DNA of 64,000 nucleotides, taken from Panopea generosa (taxonomy: Eukaryota; Mollusca; Bivalvia; Adapedonta; Hiatellidae). Location of the stretch: contig CM055898.1 of the NCBI GenBank assembly GCA_029582155.1, forward strand, positions 34,216,955-34,280,954, read 5' to 3'. This document shows positions 21,466-34,955 of this stretch, piece after piece; the first letter of the stretch is position 1, and every line of letters starts with the position of its first letter. Both the position numbers and the translations under genes were made by a program. Under the pieces are notes generated by a model, which saw only the letters and a program-made list of their open reading frames with translations, did not search any database and was not told the origin of the DNA.

Positions 21466-23583
21466 TTTCATGTAAGTTGTATGTGTAATATAAACATGTC
21501 AGTTGTATGTGTAATATAAACATGTAAGCTGTATGTGTAACATAAGCATGTAAGTTATATATGCAATATAAACCTTAAAGTTATATGTAAGGAATATGTG
21601 TAATGTATACAAGCAAGTTATATGTGTAATATAAACGTGTAAGTGATATGTAAGTTGTATGTGCAATATAAAAACATGTAAGTTATATGTGTATGTGTAA
21701 TATACACATGTAACTTATATATGTATGTGTAATATAAACATGTAACTTGTATGTGTAATATAAACATGTAATTATTATGTGTAATATAAACATGTAAGCT
21801 GTATGTGTAATATAAACTTGTAAGTTGTATGTGTAATATAAACTTGAAATTGTATGTGTAATATAAACATGTATGTGTAATATAAACATGTAATTATTAT
21901 GTGTAATATAAACATATAAGCTGTATGTGTAATATAAACATGTAAGTTGTTTGTGTAATATAAACATGTAAGTTGTATGTGTAATATAAACATGAAAGAT
22001 TTATGTGTAATATAAACATATCAGCTGTGTGTTTAATATAAACATGTTAGTTGTATGTGTAATATAAACATGAAACTTGTATGTGTAATATAAACATGAA
22101 AGTTGTATGTGTAATATAAACATATAAGCTGTATGTGTAACATAAACATGTTAGTTGTATGTGTAATACAAATATGTAAAGTGTATGTGTAATATCAACA
22201 TGTTAGTTTTATATGCAAGTTTTATGTAAGGAATATGTGTAATATAAACAAGCAAGTTATATGTGTAATTTAAACGTGTAAGTGATATGTAAGTTGTATG
22301 TGCAATATAAACATGTAAGTTATATGTGTAATAAAAACATGTAACTTATATGTGTAATATAAACATGTAACTTATATGTGTATGTGTAATATAAACATGT
22401 AACTTGTATGTGTAATATAAACATGTAATTATTATGTGTAATATAAACATGTAAGCTGTATGTGTAATATAAACATGTAAGTTGTATGTGTAATATAAAC
22501 ATGAAAGTTGTATGTGTAATATAAACATGTATGTGTAATATAAACATGTAATTATTATGTTTAATATAAACATGTAAGCTGTATGTGTAATATAAACATG
22601 TTAGTTGTATGCGTAATATAAATATGTAAAGTGTATGTGTTATATCAACATGAAAGTTATATGTGTAATATCAGCATGTAAGTTATATGTTAGTTATATG
22701 TGTAATATAAACAAGCAAGTTAACCATACAATATAAACATTTAAGTTATATGTGTAATATAAACAAGCAAGTTATATGTGAAATATAAACATGCAAGTGA
22801 TGTGTAAGTTATATGTGTAATATAAACATGTTAGTTGTATGTTAATATAAACATATAAACTGTCAGTGCAATACAACCATGTAAGTTATATGTATGATAT
22901 AGACATGTAAGTTATATATACAATATAAACATGTAAGTTATATGTGTGATGTAAACAAGCAAGTAATATGTGTGATTTAAACATGTAGGTTTTAGGGGTT
23001 GTAAGTTATATGTGTTATATCAGCATGTTAGTTATATGTTAGTTATATATGTAATATAAACAAGCAAGTTATATATACAATATAAACATGTAAGTTATAT
23101 GTGTAATATAAACAAGCAAGTTATTTGTGAAATATAAACATGCAAGTGATATGAAAGTTGTATGTATAAGATAAACTTGTAAGTTGTATGTGTAATATAA
23201 ATATGTTAGTTATATGTGTAACATAAACGTGTAAGTTATAAGTGCAACATAAACGTATAAGTTATATTAGTAACATAAACTTGTCAGTTTTATGTGTAAT
23301 AAAAATGTGTAAGCTGTGTGTGTAACATAAATTAGTAAGTTATGCGTGTCATATAAATGTGTTAGTTGTATAGGTGTAATATAAACATGCAAGTTGTATG
23401 TAAAATATAAACATGTAAGTTGTATGAGTAATATAAACATGTAAGTTTTTTGTGTAACAAATACGTGTAAGCTGTATGTGTAACATAAACGTGAAAATTG
23501 TATGTGTAATATAAACGTGGAAGTTATATGTATAATATAAACATGTAAGTTGTATGAGTAATATAAACATGTAAGTTATATGT
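21466..23583. repeat. 26-bp minisatellite, left segment
   Basis: The consensus is CATGTAAGTTGTATGTGTAA followed by TATAAA, repeated about 80 times with point and length variants. Minus-strand frames reading variations of YITHTTYMFILHIQLTCLY are products of the repeat and not genes. The array resumes at 25530 and again at 27421. Confidence 0.93.
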
Positions 23584-25529
23584 TCTACATTTATTAAATG
23601 GTAACCAAATTGCTATTTTTTTTATATTATTTGAATAAAATCGATTAGAGGTTGTTAAAAATGGTTTTGTTTTTATGAAATTCGCGCTTGTTCATCGGTA
23701 AATCACGGAAACAATAACGCACATTACACCTCTCACGGACATACACGAAAAAATTAACGGAGTTACCTGAACGAGGTTACCGATGACGTCATACCCATAA
23801 CGCTATCTAATTCAAGATGGTTTCAGTGGACAAAAACATTTCACGAGAGAGTTATTTTAACGGGGATTCCGACGTTAGTGACATTTTATCGGACTTATCA
23901 GACTCAATCAGTGACGAAGAACAGGAAACCCTAGATTATGGCATTCAACCATACCAGTTTAAACCGGTGGTACTCGATGGAGAAACAGATTATATACAAT
24001 AATAATTAAGGACTACCTTTACTACTAATAATAAATCGTTTCTACCTTAATTATAATCAATACAACGACTACATATTTATTATGAGATCTATTATCATGA
24101 ATAATTAATAACAATAATAGATAGTGGTAGTTTTAATTATAATAACTGTAGATCTAGTAACAATTTATCAGTAAAAATAGAAATGACTTATTATGATTCT
24201 GTTATGTATTCCATTACCATGCTAAAATTTTACCTATGAAAAAAAAATCGTTTTATTACTTTCCGTTCTTACGCATTTTTAAAAAGAATCCCCATGCTAT
24301 TATTTTTACATGTAGATCTACATGTAAAAAAATACTATAAAAGATCAGATCAGAAAAGTCAAAATTAGAATGGGACATAAATTCAAAATTTATCTAAATC
24401 GGTAATGCGTATAATATTTATAAATTAATTAGAACGGGATCTTTCACAGATGAACAGATAATTAAAAAAATAATTACTTTATTATAATGACCAACAGACA
24501 TCATACTGGTTTTATTGCCACCTTGATGGTATAAAAATCTGGTCACAGGTGTCAGCTGTGAAAACAAATCAGTATTGTCGCATATTGACGCGTGGATTTG
24601 GTTAGTCCATATACCCCAGGACATATATCATGGCTTTAGCAAATTGCCAAACTGTAAACTGACATGATTTACGACACCCCGTCCCCATCTTCTAATCGCC
24701 CAAAGCCATAACGGTAAGCCACGATAGCGCACCACACAGGGTCCTGTCCCAGTAATCGCAATCAAAATAAACATTAATTTATTACCGTGTCAATTATCAG
24801 TCGGCATGCATGATTTTTCAAAAAATATAAAAATAGACCGCTGTACATTTTTGGAAAATATAGTTGACCTAGATCTTTCTTGAAAATTCCATGGCCTCAC
24901 GTGACCACTGACATGGGTATATTTTCAATTGGACGCTATTTTCAAATGCAACCTATGGTGTCATGCATAATATTACTGCGCGGACTGCTATGACACGCGA
25001 ATATAAATAATCGGTCCTTTAAAAATAAATGTATAAATATATAATATATATTGTTTTGCGACTGAAAATGGGGAGATTTTGTTATTCCTGCGTAAGTCTG
25101 GAAAATTCAATGACCTCGTGTGATCACTGATAAATTGAAATGTATGGTTTTAGCGATTGAAAATGTGGAGTTTTGTGTTATTCCCACGTATCAGTGTGTC
25201 ACAATTTCAATCCATGCACTTTAAGCAAACTAACACTGTCTTTACATTTTGATTTCCTACAATTTCTGATCGAATACTTTTTTCCCAAATTGGCATGTGT
25301 AAGCACTTAATTACGGATCTCTAATAATCATAAACAAGCGTGAGATGCGATCATCCATGTTTGTTTTAAGAGAATGACACGATGACAGGTCATCGCGGTA
25401 TTTTGTCGGTTATACACGATTGGTTGAACCCCGTTGACGTCATTTCGCCCCATATAGACTGGCGAATTTATTTCAGGTGCGCCGATAAGCAGTTTTATAT
25501 ATCAAGTTTACATGAAGTTATACTTACAG
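23584..25529. other. Non-repeat segment inside the minisatellite
   Basis: About 1.9 kb of mostly unique sequence separates two parts of the 26-bp array. It holds one small acidic ORF (23817-24002, listed separately). Two phrases recur loosely, 'gaaaattc(a/c)atg(a/g)cctc' with 'gtgaccactgac' or 'gtgatcactgat' (about 24883 and 25100). No terminal repeats were found that would mark it as one insertion. Confidence 0.45.
23817..24002 (+). CDS. Small acidic ORF, possible first exon or element fragment
   Basis: The 61-residue frame starts in a good context (AAGATGG) and is rich in Ser, Asp and Glu: SDVSDILSDLSDSISDEE, then LDYGIQPYQFKPV. The acidic stretch followed by an 'I.PYxFxP' motif is reminiscent of N-terminal parts of multi-copy hypothetical proteins in aquatic invertebrates, but no second domain was found downstream in the same orientation. 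It ends in a plain stop (YIQ), with no clear donor before it. It could be a real small protein, a truncated gene or chance. Confidence 0.3.
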   Translation: MVSVDKNISRESYFNGDSDVSDILSDLSDSISDEEQETLDYGIQPYQFKPVVLDGETDYIQ

Positions 25530-25594
25530 TCTCATAAGGAATTTAAACATGTAAGTTATATGTGTAATATAAACATGTAAGTTATATATGTTAT
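25530..25594. repeat. 26-bp minisatellite, short middle segment
   Basis: About two and a half units of the same 26-bp repeat ('aaacatgtaagttatatgtgtaat') lie directly against the 3' end of the LINE at 25595. Confidence 0.85.
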
Positions 25595-27428
25595 ATCTGG
25601 ATCTCTGGATCTGGCTTAGTACGTTGAACTGACCACTGCTGGCTTTAACTCAACGGGAAAGTATGCGCATTAGTCCAATTTTGTTAGTAGTAATTTGAAG
25701 AAACATTCGATGGAGTCAGCTTCCACTAAATTGTCTCTAAGTTTGTTCCAATCTATAGCAGTTTTCACAAAGAATGAGTTCTTGTAATTCAATGTGTTTG
25801 TGAATATTGGTTTAAAGCACTTTTGTTATTGTTCACACTGTTTTCCGAAATATTTTTCTGAATAAAGTCCTCATACTGCTTTGCCCTGACAGTTCGTTTT
25901 GGTCTTCGCGGTTTTTAGATAGTGGTCAATATTGATGGCCGGTACGTGCCCTTTCACCACCTTGTACAGCAGCGTCAGCCTCTGGTGGCGTCATCTCTCC
26001 TGTAGTGGTAGTAGCTCTAGACCCCTCAACATGTCGGTGACACATCCTACTCCCTGGGATCTGTAGACTTTTGTTATGAATCGTGCTGCTGATCTCTGGA
26101 CACGTTCAAGTTTGTCGAAGTAAGGGTCCTAGACGGTGTATCCATATTCCAGCTTAGATCTGATGAGTGCTATGTTGGCGTTCTTTCTACAGTTCTTGGG
26201 GCAGTGCCTGAGGTTTCGTCGGAGGAATCCTAATGTAGAGTTGGCACGCTTGACTATGTTGTTGATGTGAGTTTTCCACTTCAGGTCGTCCGATATAATG
26301 ATTCCCAGGTATGGATTATCCTGAACTTGTTTAAGGATCACATCATTGATAGTGAAGAAGTGATTTGACCGGTTCTTGGAGCTGAGGAGGTAGCATTTCT
26401 TGACGTTGAACTTCATGCCCCAGTCTTGAGCCCACTGCTGTAAATTGTTAAGATCCTTTTGGAGTAGTTGGTAGTCTTTGATGATCTTGATGGTTCTATA
26501 CAGAAGGCAGTCATCCGCAAACAGGCGTATATGTGATGTGACTCTTTCTGGCAGATCATTTATGTGGCACAGGAACAATAGGGGTCCAAGTACAGTGTCT
26601 TGTGGAATGCCGGAACCCACATGGGCAGGGCGGGACTTCTCACCTTCGACGACAACGCACATCTTTCGTTGGGTCAGGAAGCTTGTAATCCAGGTGAGTA
26701 TGGGGCCTCTGATTCCGTAGTTGTCGAGTTTTTGTAGTAGGCGCTTGTGTGGTACTGTGTCGAAGGCCTTGCTGAGGTCAAGGATGACTGTCTCGACTTG
26801 ACTGTTGTTGTCGTAGTAATTGAGCAGATCATGGGCTGTTACTACTAGTTGAGTATTGCAGGAATAGCCTGAGCATAAGCCGTGATTTAAAGAAGTGAGG
26901 ACCTTGTGCTTGTCAAAGTGGTTTAGAATGTGGTGGCAGATTATGTGTTCCAGTAACTTGGATAGAACGCATGTAAGGGAAACTGGTCTATAGTTCTCTG
27001 GAGTACGTTGATCTCCTTTCTTGTATACTGGTGCAACGTTGGCATCCCTCCATTCTTTGGGGAGTTCTCCAGAGTCCACGGAGTGTTGGAAGATGGCAGT
27101 GACGGCTGGTGCTGCTTCTGTGGGACATGTCTGTAGGACCCGATTTGGTAGTTCATCTGGGCCGGTTGCTTTGTTGATCTTGGTGTTTCTCAGGAGTTTC
27201 GATACACTGTCTATTCCAATTTCTAAAGCTGGTACATCTGCCTTCACCCAGTTAGTAGTTTGTAGCAGCTGAGCGGATTCGTCATCTTTGGTGAACACCG
27301 ACTCAAATTGGTTGACTAGGATCTCTGCCTTGCCCTTGCAATCGCTAACTAGGTGGCCATGGTCCCGTAATGGAGCAATACTAATATTGTCTTCCTTCTT
27401 TGCCTTCACGTAGTTCCAGAAGGACTTA
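25595..27428 (-). pseudogene. 5'-truncated CR1/Jockey-like LINE with reverse-transcriptase domain
   Basis: The minus-strand frame encodes most of a non-LTR reverse transcriptase. Seen in order: KSFWNYVKAKKED at the truncated 5' end (27428-27390), NKATGPDELPNRVL, LPKEWRDANVAPVYKKGD, ENYRPVSLTCVLSKLLE, LDLSKAFDTVPHKRLL, GIPQDTVLGPLLF, IRLFADDCLLYRT and NPYLGIIISDDLKW. The FADD core is intact. The conserved PQG motif reads PQD, an internal stop (TAG) falls at 26129 within YGYTV-stop-DPYFDKLERVQRSAARF, and a second stop lies after LPLQER, so it is inactive. The 3' part runs to about 25595, ending in 'ctggatctctggatctggctt' on the plus strand. Both ends abut the 26-bp minisatellite, so the element inserted into the array. 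The Met at 27409 is not a biological start. Confidence 0.9.
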
Positions 27429-28646
27429 TATATATAAACTTGTAAGTAGTATGTGTAATATAAACATTCAAGTTATTTGTGTAATATAAACATGTAAAGT
27501 ATATGTGTAATATAAACATGTAAGCTGTATGTGTAATATAAACATCTAAGTTATATGTATAACATAAACATGCAAGTTGTATATGTAACATAATCATGTA
27601 AGTTGTATGTGTAACATAAACATGTAAGTTATATGTATAACATAAACTTGTAAGTTGTGTGTAACATAAACATGTAAGTTGTATGTATAACATAAACTTG
27701 TAAGTAGTATATGTAACATAATCATGTAAGTTGTATGAGTAACATAAACATGTAAGTTGTATGTATAACATAAACTTGTAAGTAGTATGTGTAATATAAA
27801 CATTCAAGTAATTTGTGTAATATAAACATGTAAAGTATATGTGTAATATAAACATCTAAGTTATATGTATAACATAAACATGTAAATTGTATGTGTAATA
27901 TAAACATGTAAGTTGTATGTGTAATATAAACATGTAAGTTGTATGTGTAACATAAACATGTAAATTGTATGTGTAATATAAACATCTAAGTTATATGTAT
28001 AACATAAACATGTAAGTTGTATGTGTAATATAAACATGTAAGTTGTATGTGTAACATAAACATGTAAGTTGTATGTGAAATATAAACATCTAAGTTATAT
28101 ATATAACATAAACATGCAAGTTGTATATGTAACATAAACATGCAAGTTGTAATGTTACCATAAACATCTAAGTTGTATGTGTAACATAAACATCTAAGTT
28201 GTATGTGTAACATAAACATGCAAGTTGTATGTGTAACATAAACATGTAAGTTGTATGTGTAACATAAACATGTAAGTTGTATGTGTAGCATAAACATGTA
28301 AGTTGTATGTGTAGCATAAACATGCAAATTGTATGTGTTACATAAACATGTAAGTTATATGTGTAGCATAAACATGCAAGTTGTATGTGTAATATAAACA
28401 TGTAAGTTATATGTGTAGCATAAACATGCAAGTTGTATGTGTAGCATAAACATGTAAGTTGTATGTGTAGCATAAACATGCAAGTTGTATGTGTAATATA
28501 AACATGTAAGTTATATGTGTAGCATAAACATGCAAGTTGTATGTGTAATATAAACATATAAGTTATATGTGTAGCATAAACATGTAAGTTGTATGTGTAG
28601 CATAAACATGTAAGTTGTATGTGTAATATAAACATGTAAGTTAGGC
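27421..28646. repeat. 26-bp minisatellite, right segment
   Basis: About 47 units of the same repeat as 21466-23583. In this segment, units with TAACATAAA and TAGCATAAA alternate with TAATATAAA, forming local blocks (for example 28240-28640), a sign of recent block duplication. Confidence 0.93.
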
Positions 28647-28822
28647 CAAAACAAATTAATTTCTAGATTAATATCCCCGCCAGCCACCTAATTTTCATGC
28701 TGCCCCAACCCTTTTTATTTTCATAAAAAAAATAATAAATTAAATATAACGACAATGATTCAGACAGATGAACACACCATACACAATGTCATGGACAAAT
28801 GGACCAACAAACAATTTTGTAT

Positions 28823-29063
28823 TTTTAATGGGGTTTAATGCCATTTTCAACACTTTTCAGGTTATATGTGGCATATCCAGTTATTATTGGTAGAGGAAAA
28901 CCTCAGAATGGATACGAGAATAACCACTGTCATTTCACAAGTACTTGCCAAACTTGCTCACATAAAGTTTATGGAGCGAGGGAGACTCAAACCTATCACC
29001 TTAGCAGCAACAGGTTAGTGATCTTGAGACAGAACCTTAGACCAATTGGCCATGGAAAACCCA
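28823..29063 (-). mobile_element. tRNA-Leu-derived SINE, family B, copy 2
   Basis: Reverse-oriented relative of 17806-18036. The tail 'taatggggtttaatgccattttcaacac' comes first on the plus strand, then 'ggcatatcc', 'ggaaaacctcagaatgg', 'cacaagtacttgcc'. The tRNA-like head, read on the minus strand, contains ATGGCCAATTGGTCTAAGG and ATAGGTTTGAGTCTCCC. Confidence 0.78.
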
Positions 29064-32000
29064 GTTCCCAAAATCACCAAATTACTCAAGTCTGTTATTT
29101 TACTTAAACTCAAATAGTGTGCTCAATAGAGAATCAAAATTAGCACACTATTAAATTTTAGTAAATTATCAACTCAAGTATTTTCGTGAAACTGGAGTCA
29201 GGTCCATTGGATAAAACTGCATCGTTATGCTCTCCCTTCGGATTACATAAAAAGTAAATCTGGAATTGATATATACAACACATACACAGCTTGATTTCAA
29301 TGCTTTTTAATGTCATATTTATCTGTACAATGGTAAGTCACGACACATTTCGAAACATAATACAAACTTCTCAAACCAAAAATACTGGCAAACTCGATGC
29401 GTTTCAATGAAAATCACTCCCATAAAACTGTAAGATACTCCAGTAACAGCTGATCAATGTAGTGATGATAATGACTCGGCTAGATGTACGGCAGTGGATG
29501 TGCACTGCCATCACATGGGTATATATACATACAGTACCGTACCTCCAGCCTTCAACACTTAACTAGTTACAATATACAATTCACTTTTTAAATAATACTC
29601 ATAGTTCCCAGTTGCCAATAATGTTCATAATGTTTCTCTCGTTCAAGATTCTACAGCAATCAAGTAAAGGAAATATGTCAGGATTTTCAAAATTTTAGAA
29701 CTGGCAAAAGATTTTTTTATCATGCCTATATATATTTATATAATCATACATATAATCACTGAGCTTTTAAACAGGCCTTAATAATATACTGAAATGGGAT
29801 TTCTTAACTTGGCCTACATGCTCAAATTCGACTAAAATAGATGTCTAGTGATAAATCACATTTTGTCACGGTTTGGCAGATTTGAAATTCCAAATCATTA
29901 GTACTGTATTTATAAATGATATTAAGTTGTGTTGTATTCATTTCAAGGTTATTTTGTTTAGACGGTTATAGCTACTTTCCTGACATACTACCAAATTAAA
30001 ACTTATACAATGCTCAACTATCTCCATTCTCATCTATGTAGAGATTATACTTAAACCCTGTATAAGGATTTCCCTATCGGAACGATTCCCTTCATAGTAA
30101 AACTATACAGTATGAAATTTATATTTCCTGCACAGTATTGCCCTTTTAGCTTGAATTATTTATGTAAACCACTGCTTTCCAGTAAGTAAATGAATAAATT
30201 ATTAAAATCCTAATACTTGAATATTTAGCTACAGTGTTAAATGTAGCGTCTTGCCTCTACCAGTATAAAATATCAAATACACGTACATAAAAGTTATGTT
30301 TAAACAGTGATCAAACATTCTTTATTACATATTCCTATTAAATAAAACGTTGCGATGTGTAACAATGGCATAATTATATTGGAAGATACCGACAATGATT
30401 TTGATTCTGTTTGCTTCCGACTAGATAAAACTACAGCTAGTTTATATACGGCTACAACACCAGACCCCTCACATCATACGTCCATACACAGACACCATCT
30501 TAAAATAAATGTTACCATTAAAAAAAACTCAGGTATGTCGATGAGGCATGGCCGAAAATAAAATGTTAAATGTTAAATTAACATGAAATGTTAAAACAAA
30601 TACTTTTTAATTGCAATTTCAAATATAAAATAGAATTAATATTTAAGACTGACTGTAAAATATGTAATAATGTTAATAAACTGAATCTATTGTGATGTGT
30701 AGAAAAACCTTGTGCACTATTATGGAAATTTCACATTGGCTTAGAATGCCATGAATTTGTAACAATAACAAAACTACATGTACCAAAAAGGTACATACAA
30801 AAATTCACTATTTCTCATTTTCCTAAATAACAATGCATGTTTAGAGTAAAGATTTGGTGGTTCAATAACTGTTTGAGGACCCGTATTATTGTTTATTTTA
30901 TGTAATTAAGGTAACAAAATTTTGTATGCATTCTTAATCTACAGGCCGAATAGACCGAGACCAATCATTCTTGCAAAGTTGCAAATATTCATTGTTTTGA
31001 TTGTCTTAAAATCATGAAGATTTACGTAACAAAATCATCAACAGTGTAGACCGAGAGACAGAACTCTGCAGAATGTCAGAAATGCTGCGAACATCACTGA
31101 CTCAAAGTCTGAGGGTTACAACAATCAGAGATTAACGGAATATGGGTACTCAGAGACAAGGACTGTCTTGTCCTAGAGATGCTGTGAACATCATTTCCAG
31201 GGAGTGACAACACTGTAACTGTGTAAATGTGGGCATGGGCAGTTATGAAATGAAGTACATAAGACACGCCTGCGTCACTAAATATGCACATGGTGAATGT
31301 CTGGTCTGAATGACGCAATGAAAACTCGGGCCTTGAGAAATGTAGAGATGAAAAGTACAATGACAAATCAGGGGTCTGAAATGCAATATTAACTCTTGGT
31401 TTGAGAGATGATATGACAATGAGAAACCTGGGTCAGTAGAAGATGTAACACAAACTGTGACAATGGAAATGAGCTTTACATTTCATCAGCAGCCTCTTTT
31501 GGTAGTCCCCACAGACTTGTAGCCAAGTCCGCGACACATAAAATACAGCAGTAGCAAATCTTAGTCAGAGAGGCAAGCACAGCAGCAAATATTAGTCAGA
31601 AATCCAAGTTGGAAAGATTCATTATCACATCCCGGTAACAGCAAATCCCAGTTGGAGTGATGTAATGCCAAACCCTAACAGACATCTGACTTGCAGTCTA
31701 CACTGTACGATAATATAGCATTGAAGGCCCATTAACACAAGCTTAAAATAAAACTATGAAGGTTTAAAATGAGGTATTGTGGTATGGTAAAAAAAAGTTA
31801 AGTCAGTCTGAATACGTGCTAATATCATGAGTTTAAATAAGACTGAAAAAAAGGCTTCTTAAAATACACAAGCATGAATGATAAAATAGGTGTTTGTTTT
31901 CAAAACAAAGGGTTATGATCTCCATACATGAAAATGAAAATTTAACGTTCTATAGCACCCAGATGCGCACAGTACATGTCCATTATTAAATCCTGTCAGT

Positions 32001-34785
32001 AAGAACATCCGGTCAGTAGGAACTTACTGATAAATGTTTCTCTTCATTTTTTTATTTCTTACATAGTATTTTAAAAATTAAAAATACAAACTCTGTACTT
32101 TGTTCTAAATTAAAAAAAGAAGCATTTGTACAATGTATTGCATGTACAAGTAGTTTTCACCAGAAAAAAATATATGCCTACTATTTTTTCAACTAACATA
32201 TATTATAAATATATAAGCGTTTTTGTTTCATATAAGTGTCACATTGAACTCAAAATTAGCTTTTCTCCCAGCCCCTGCTTACAGTCGTTCTCTCTCCTCG
32301 CACAGGGACACTCTTTTTTTAACTTTAAAATAAACGTTCATTTTATAGCATTAGAAATCTCAAAGATCATAAAATCTCTCTGTACAATACTACACGACAT
32401 GAATTACACGAACATGTGGACACAAAAATCAAATATATGTATATCTCTACATAACCGTGTCCATACAATGGACCTCATTGTAACATGTATCATCACAATA
32501 TGCTAGTGTATAGGCACATATCAGTTATAGATTAAATCTTCAAACACATATCAAAATGAACAGTTCACCTTTCACCTACTGTAACAATTGATGTTTAAGT
32601 TTTCAAATAAAAAAAAAATCTATTAACTTTTTAAAACAGTTTTGTTCCACTCATACATGCGGAGAGAGCGACAATCCTTATCTAAGTGGAAAACTTTCCC
32701 ATGTACGGTTTTTGGACCAAAGTAGACTCAGAGACGTTAATATTAAAAACACATTTTTGGAAAGTGCCAGTTGAGCGATAAATTCACATGTTACTCGTAC
32801 AGAACAGAACCAAGAAGAACAGTAGGTTAAAGGTCAAACTATCAATTGATTCCACATATTAACTGACACAAATACCAAAATATCTGCCAAGGTCAAATGG
32901 CTTTTACAACTTTTTTTTAAACAACGTAAACAATTTGTGACAACATCAGCTGACAAAATCTTTATGCACAATACTTCCAACATTTTCTTACGTTTACAAT
33001 GAACATGAGACATGAAAAAAAAAACCTAATTAAAACAACAAAATTTACAATTTACCATAGTCTTCACAAGAAGCACTTGATCACAGCATGTGTGTAGGTC
33101 TGAGCAATTCAATACTAGAGACGGGACAAGATCACCCCAACATGAATATTTCTATGTTGAAGTTAAATATCACGAACTCCTCCCTACAGAACAAAGATAC
33201 ATACTTCACAATCTCGTAACTGTGTGAATTACATATAAGGAAAATCTCGTAGTGTCCTATTAAATGTGATAAGCATGCATCACTTAAAAAGTAGGTCCAC
33301 GGTAACAGACAAATTTTCATGAAGGCTGGAAAAAAATACTCAATTTTTGTAAATCGGAGAAATCACCATTGTGAAAGACTGATAAATCATAATTTTGTGT
33401 TTTGATATTTTGTCGGGATGTCAGAAATTGATTTACAATTTAATTGACAAACTAGAGATTATAAATAATTCTGTTAGTACCTGTACATAAGACGGCTTAT
33501 CTGTCTTCAAATCACAGTGTAGGAACTGTTTTCTATCTTTCGAGGTTGTCAAGAAATCTTTACAACAGCACAGAACATCTAACCAGACCTATACACATAT
33601 TTCTCTATCAAGATATACATGGAAAAAATTCTTCGCAACATCTATATGTGTTAACATATACAATTAAAGTAATGAATCCCGCCCGATACCGTTATTGCTT
33701 CAACCACACAAACAAATTATGTTCAGACCCAAATTGCTTAATTTTGTCATTGTTGATTGTAACCAAGGTAACAAGAAAGTGACATGTATTCCTGAGTTCA
33801 TGCAATACGTATTTGTTGTAGAAACTGTTGCGGCATACATCACTACACAGAACAAGTATATTGATATGTGAACTTTGACCAGGAACAAAAATTATAAATA
33901 ACACAGTGCCCAGCCTTCATCAAACTCCAATAAACAGAATAATTAAAGATATTTAAAAAAAAATTTTTTGTTAAAAACGAAGGACATGTTCAGCAATATT
34001 AGCTATGATTTGAATTCTTCATATATCCAAGATGAAAAACAATGAAATATTTAACAAAATTTCCATACCGATTATAAGTGTCTTGGGTATGAAAACACAA
34101 GCATGTACGGGTTTAAAACACACATAATGTATATCCAGCATCCAATTGCAAAAATTTGAGTATAAATTAACATGTCTATAAAATCACTATTTTTTACTTG
34201 CACGCAGCTGTTCAGTGAAGTTTGATCAATGGAAGGGGTATAAAGTTAGGAGTGAAGCGGCCACACCCACTTTTAGAGACAAGGAGCAGGTTTTACAATA
34301 CGTGATGCTGTCCAACAGTTAATACAAGCAGTGTAGGATCAATCCCAGTTCTACAAACTTTGAAGTACGAAAAAAATACCCCCCCCCACTCCCAAAAAAA
34401 ATCAATCACTTTAAGGGCCATGAATGGAAACAAAAATTAAAAAACATTGTCATATGCTTTAACATGCATTTTCAGTCGGTCGACGATTTATGTGTTTCCA
34501 AATATGGGTATTTTGCTCCACATAATGTATTTTTATAAATCGTGTATTAACAGAATAAAGCTTTTATGAAACACGTTGAAACGTTAACAGTTAATTATCT
34601 ATGGGAGGACAGAGATCAAGTGGAAGAAGAACCATTCCAATGACAATCAATTTTTCTTTATAAACTGAGATATAAAAAATTAAATCAAATTTTTATGTCT
34701 TAAATTATTCTTTTTAAAATATCAGAAACAAACCAACAATGCACAGATGAGTGTTGTACTAATTTACTTTAGCTTAATTCTAAAG
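29064..34785. other. Repeat-poor non-coding stretch downstream of CELF
   Basis: About 5.7 kb without recognisable SINEs, LINEs, tandem arrays or coding exons on either strand. The small frames (for example at 30355-30561 and 32126-32506) show no domain. It is AT-rich with many A and T runs. It could be intergenic or part of a long CELF 3' UTR; the sequence alone does not decide. Confidence 0.45.
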
Positions 34786-34955
34786 AAGCTCAAGAGCTTA
34801 TATAAACTGTTCTTGTGTCTTGTTTTCTGAGTAGGATTAGTACCGAGTGTTGTATTTGTTACGAGAGGCTGTAGGGTTAAATCTTGGATTGTACCCACAG
34901 CCTCTGCTGGCCCAAGCTGCCGACACTATCCATTACACCAAACCCACTTAAAAAA
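34786..34955 (-). mobile_element. Decayed tRNA-derived SINE, family C, copy 1
   Basis: On the plus strand, 'agctcaagagctta' then 'gagtaggattagtaccgagtgttg', and at the end 'cactatccattacaccaaaccc'. On the minus strand the end reads GGTGTAATGGATAGTGTCGG, a tRNA A-box-like head. The same layout, better preserved, lies at 46470-46655. Confidence 0.55.

Noticed and set aside
24418-24770. Minus-strand frame starting MSWGIWTNQIHASICDN and the adjoining GC-richer stretch as a possible gene fragment
   Set aside because: Frames shift repeatedly and no motif could be matched with confidence; orientation is opposite to the acidic ORF at 23817.
21683-28635. Many minus-strand frames of the type YITHTTYMFILHIQLTCLY
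   Set aside because: They follow the 26-bp minisatellite; the unit cycles through three frames and no independent protein signal is seen.
30355-30561. A 68-residue plus-strand frame
   Set aside because: No recognisable domain, poor start context, isolated in non-coding DNA; likely chance.
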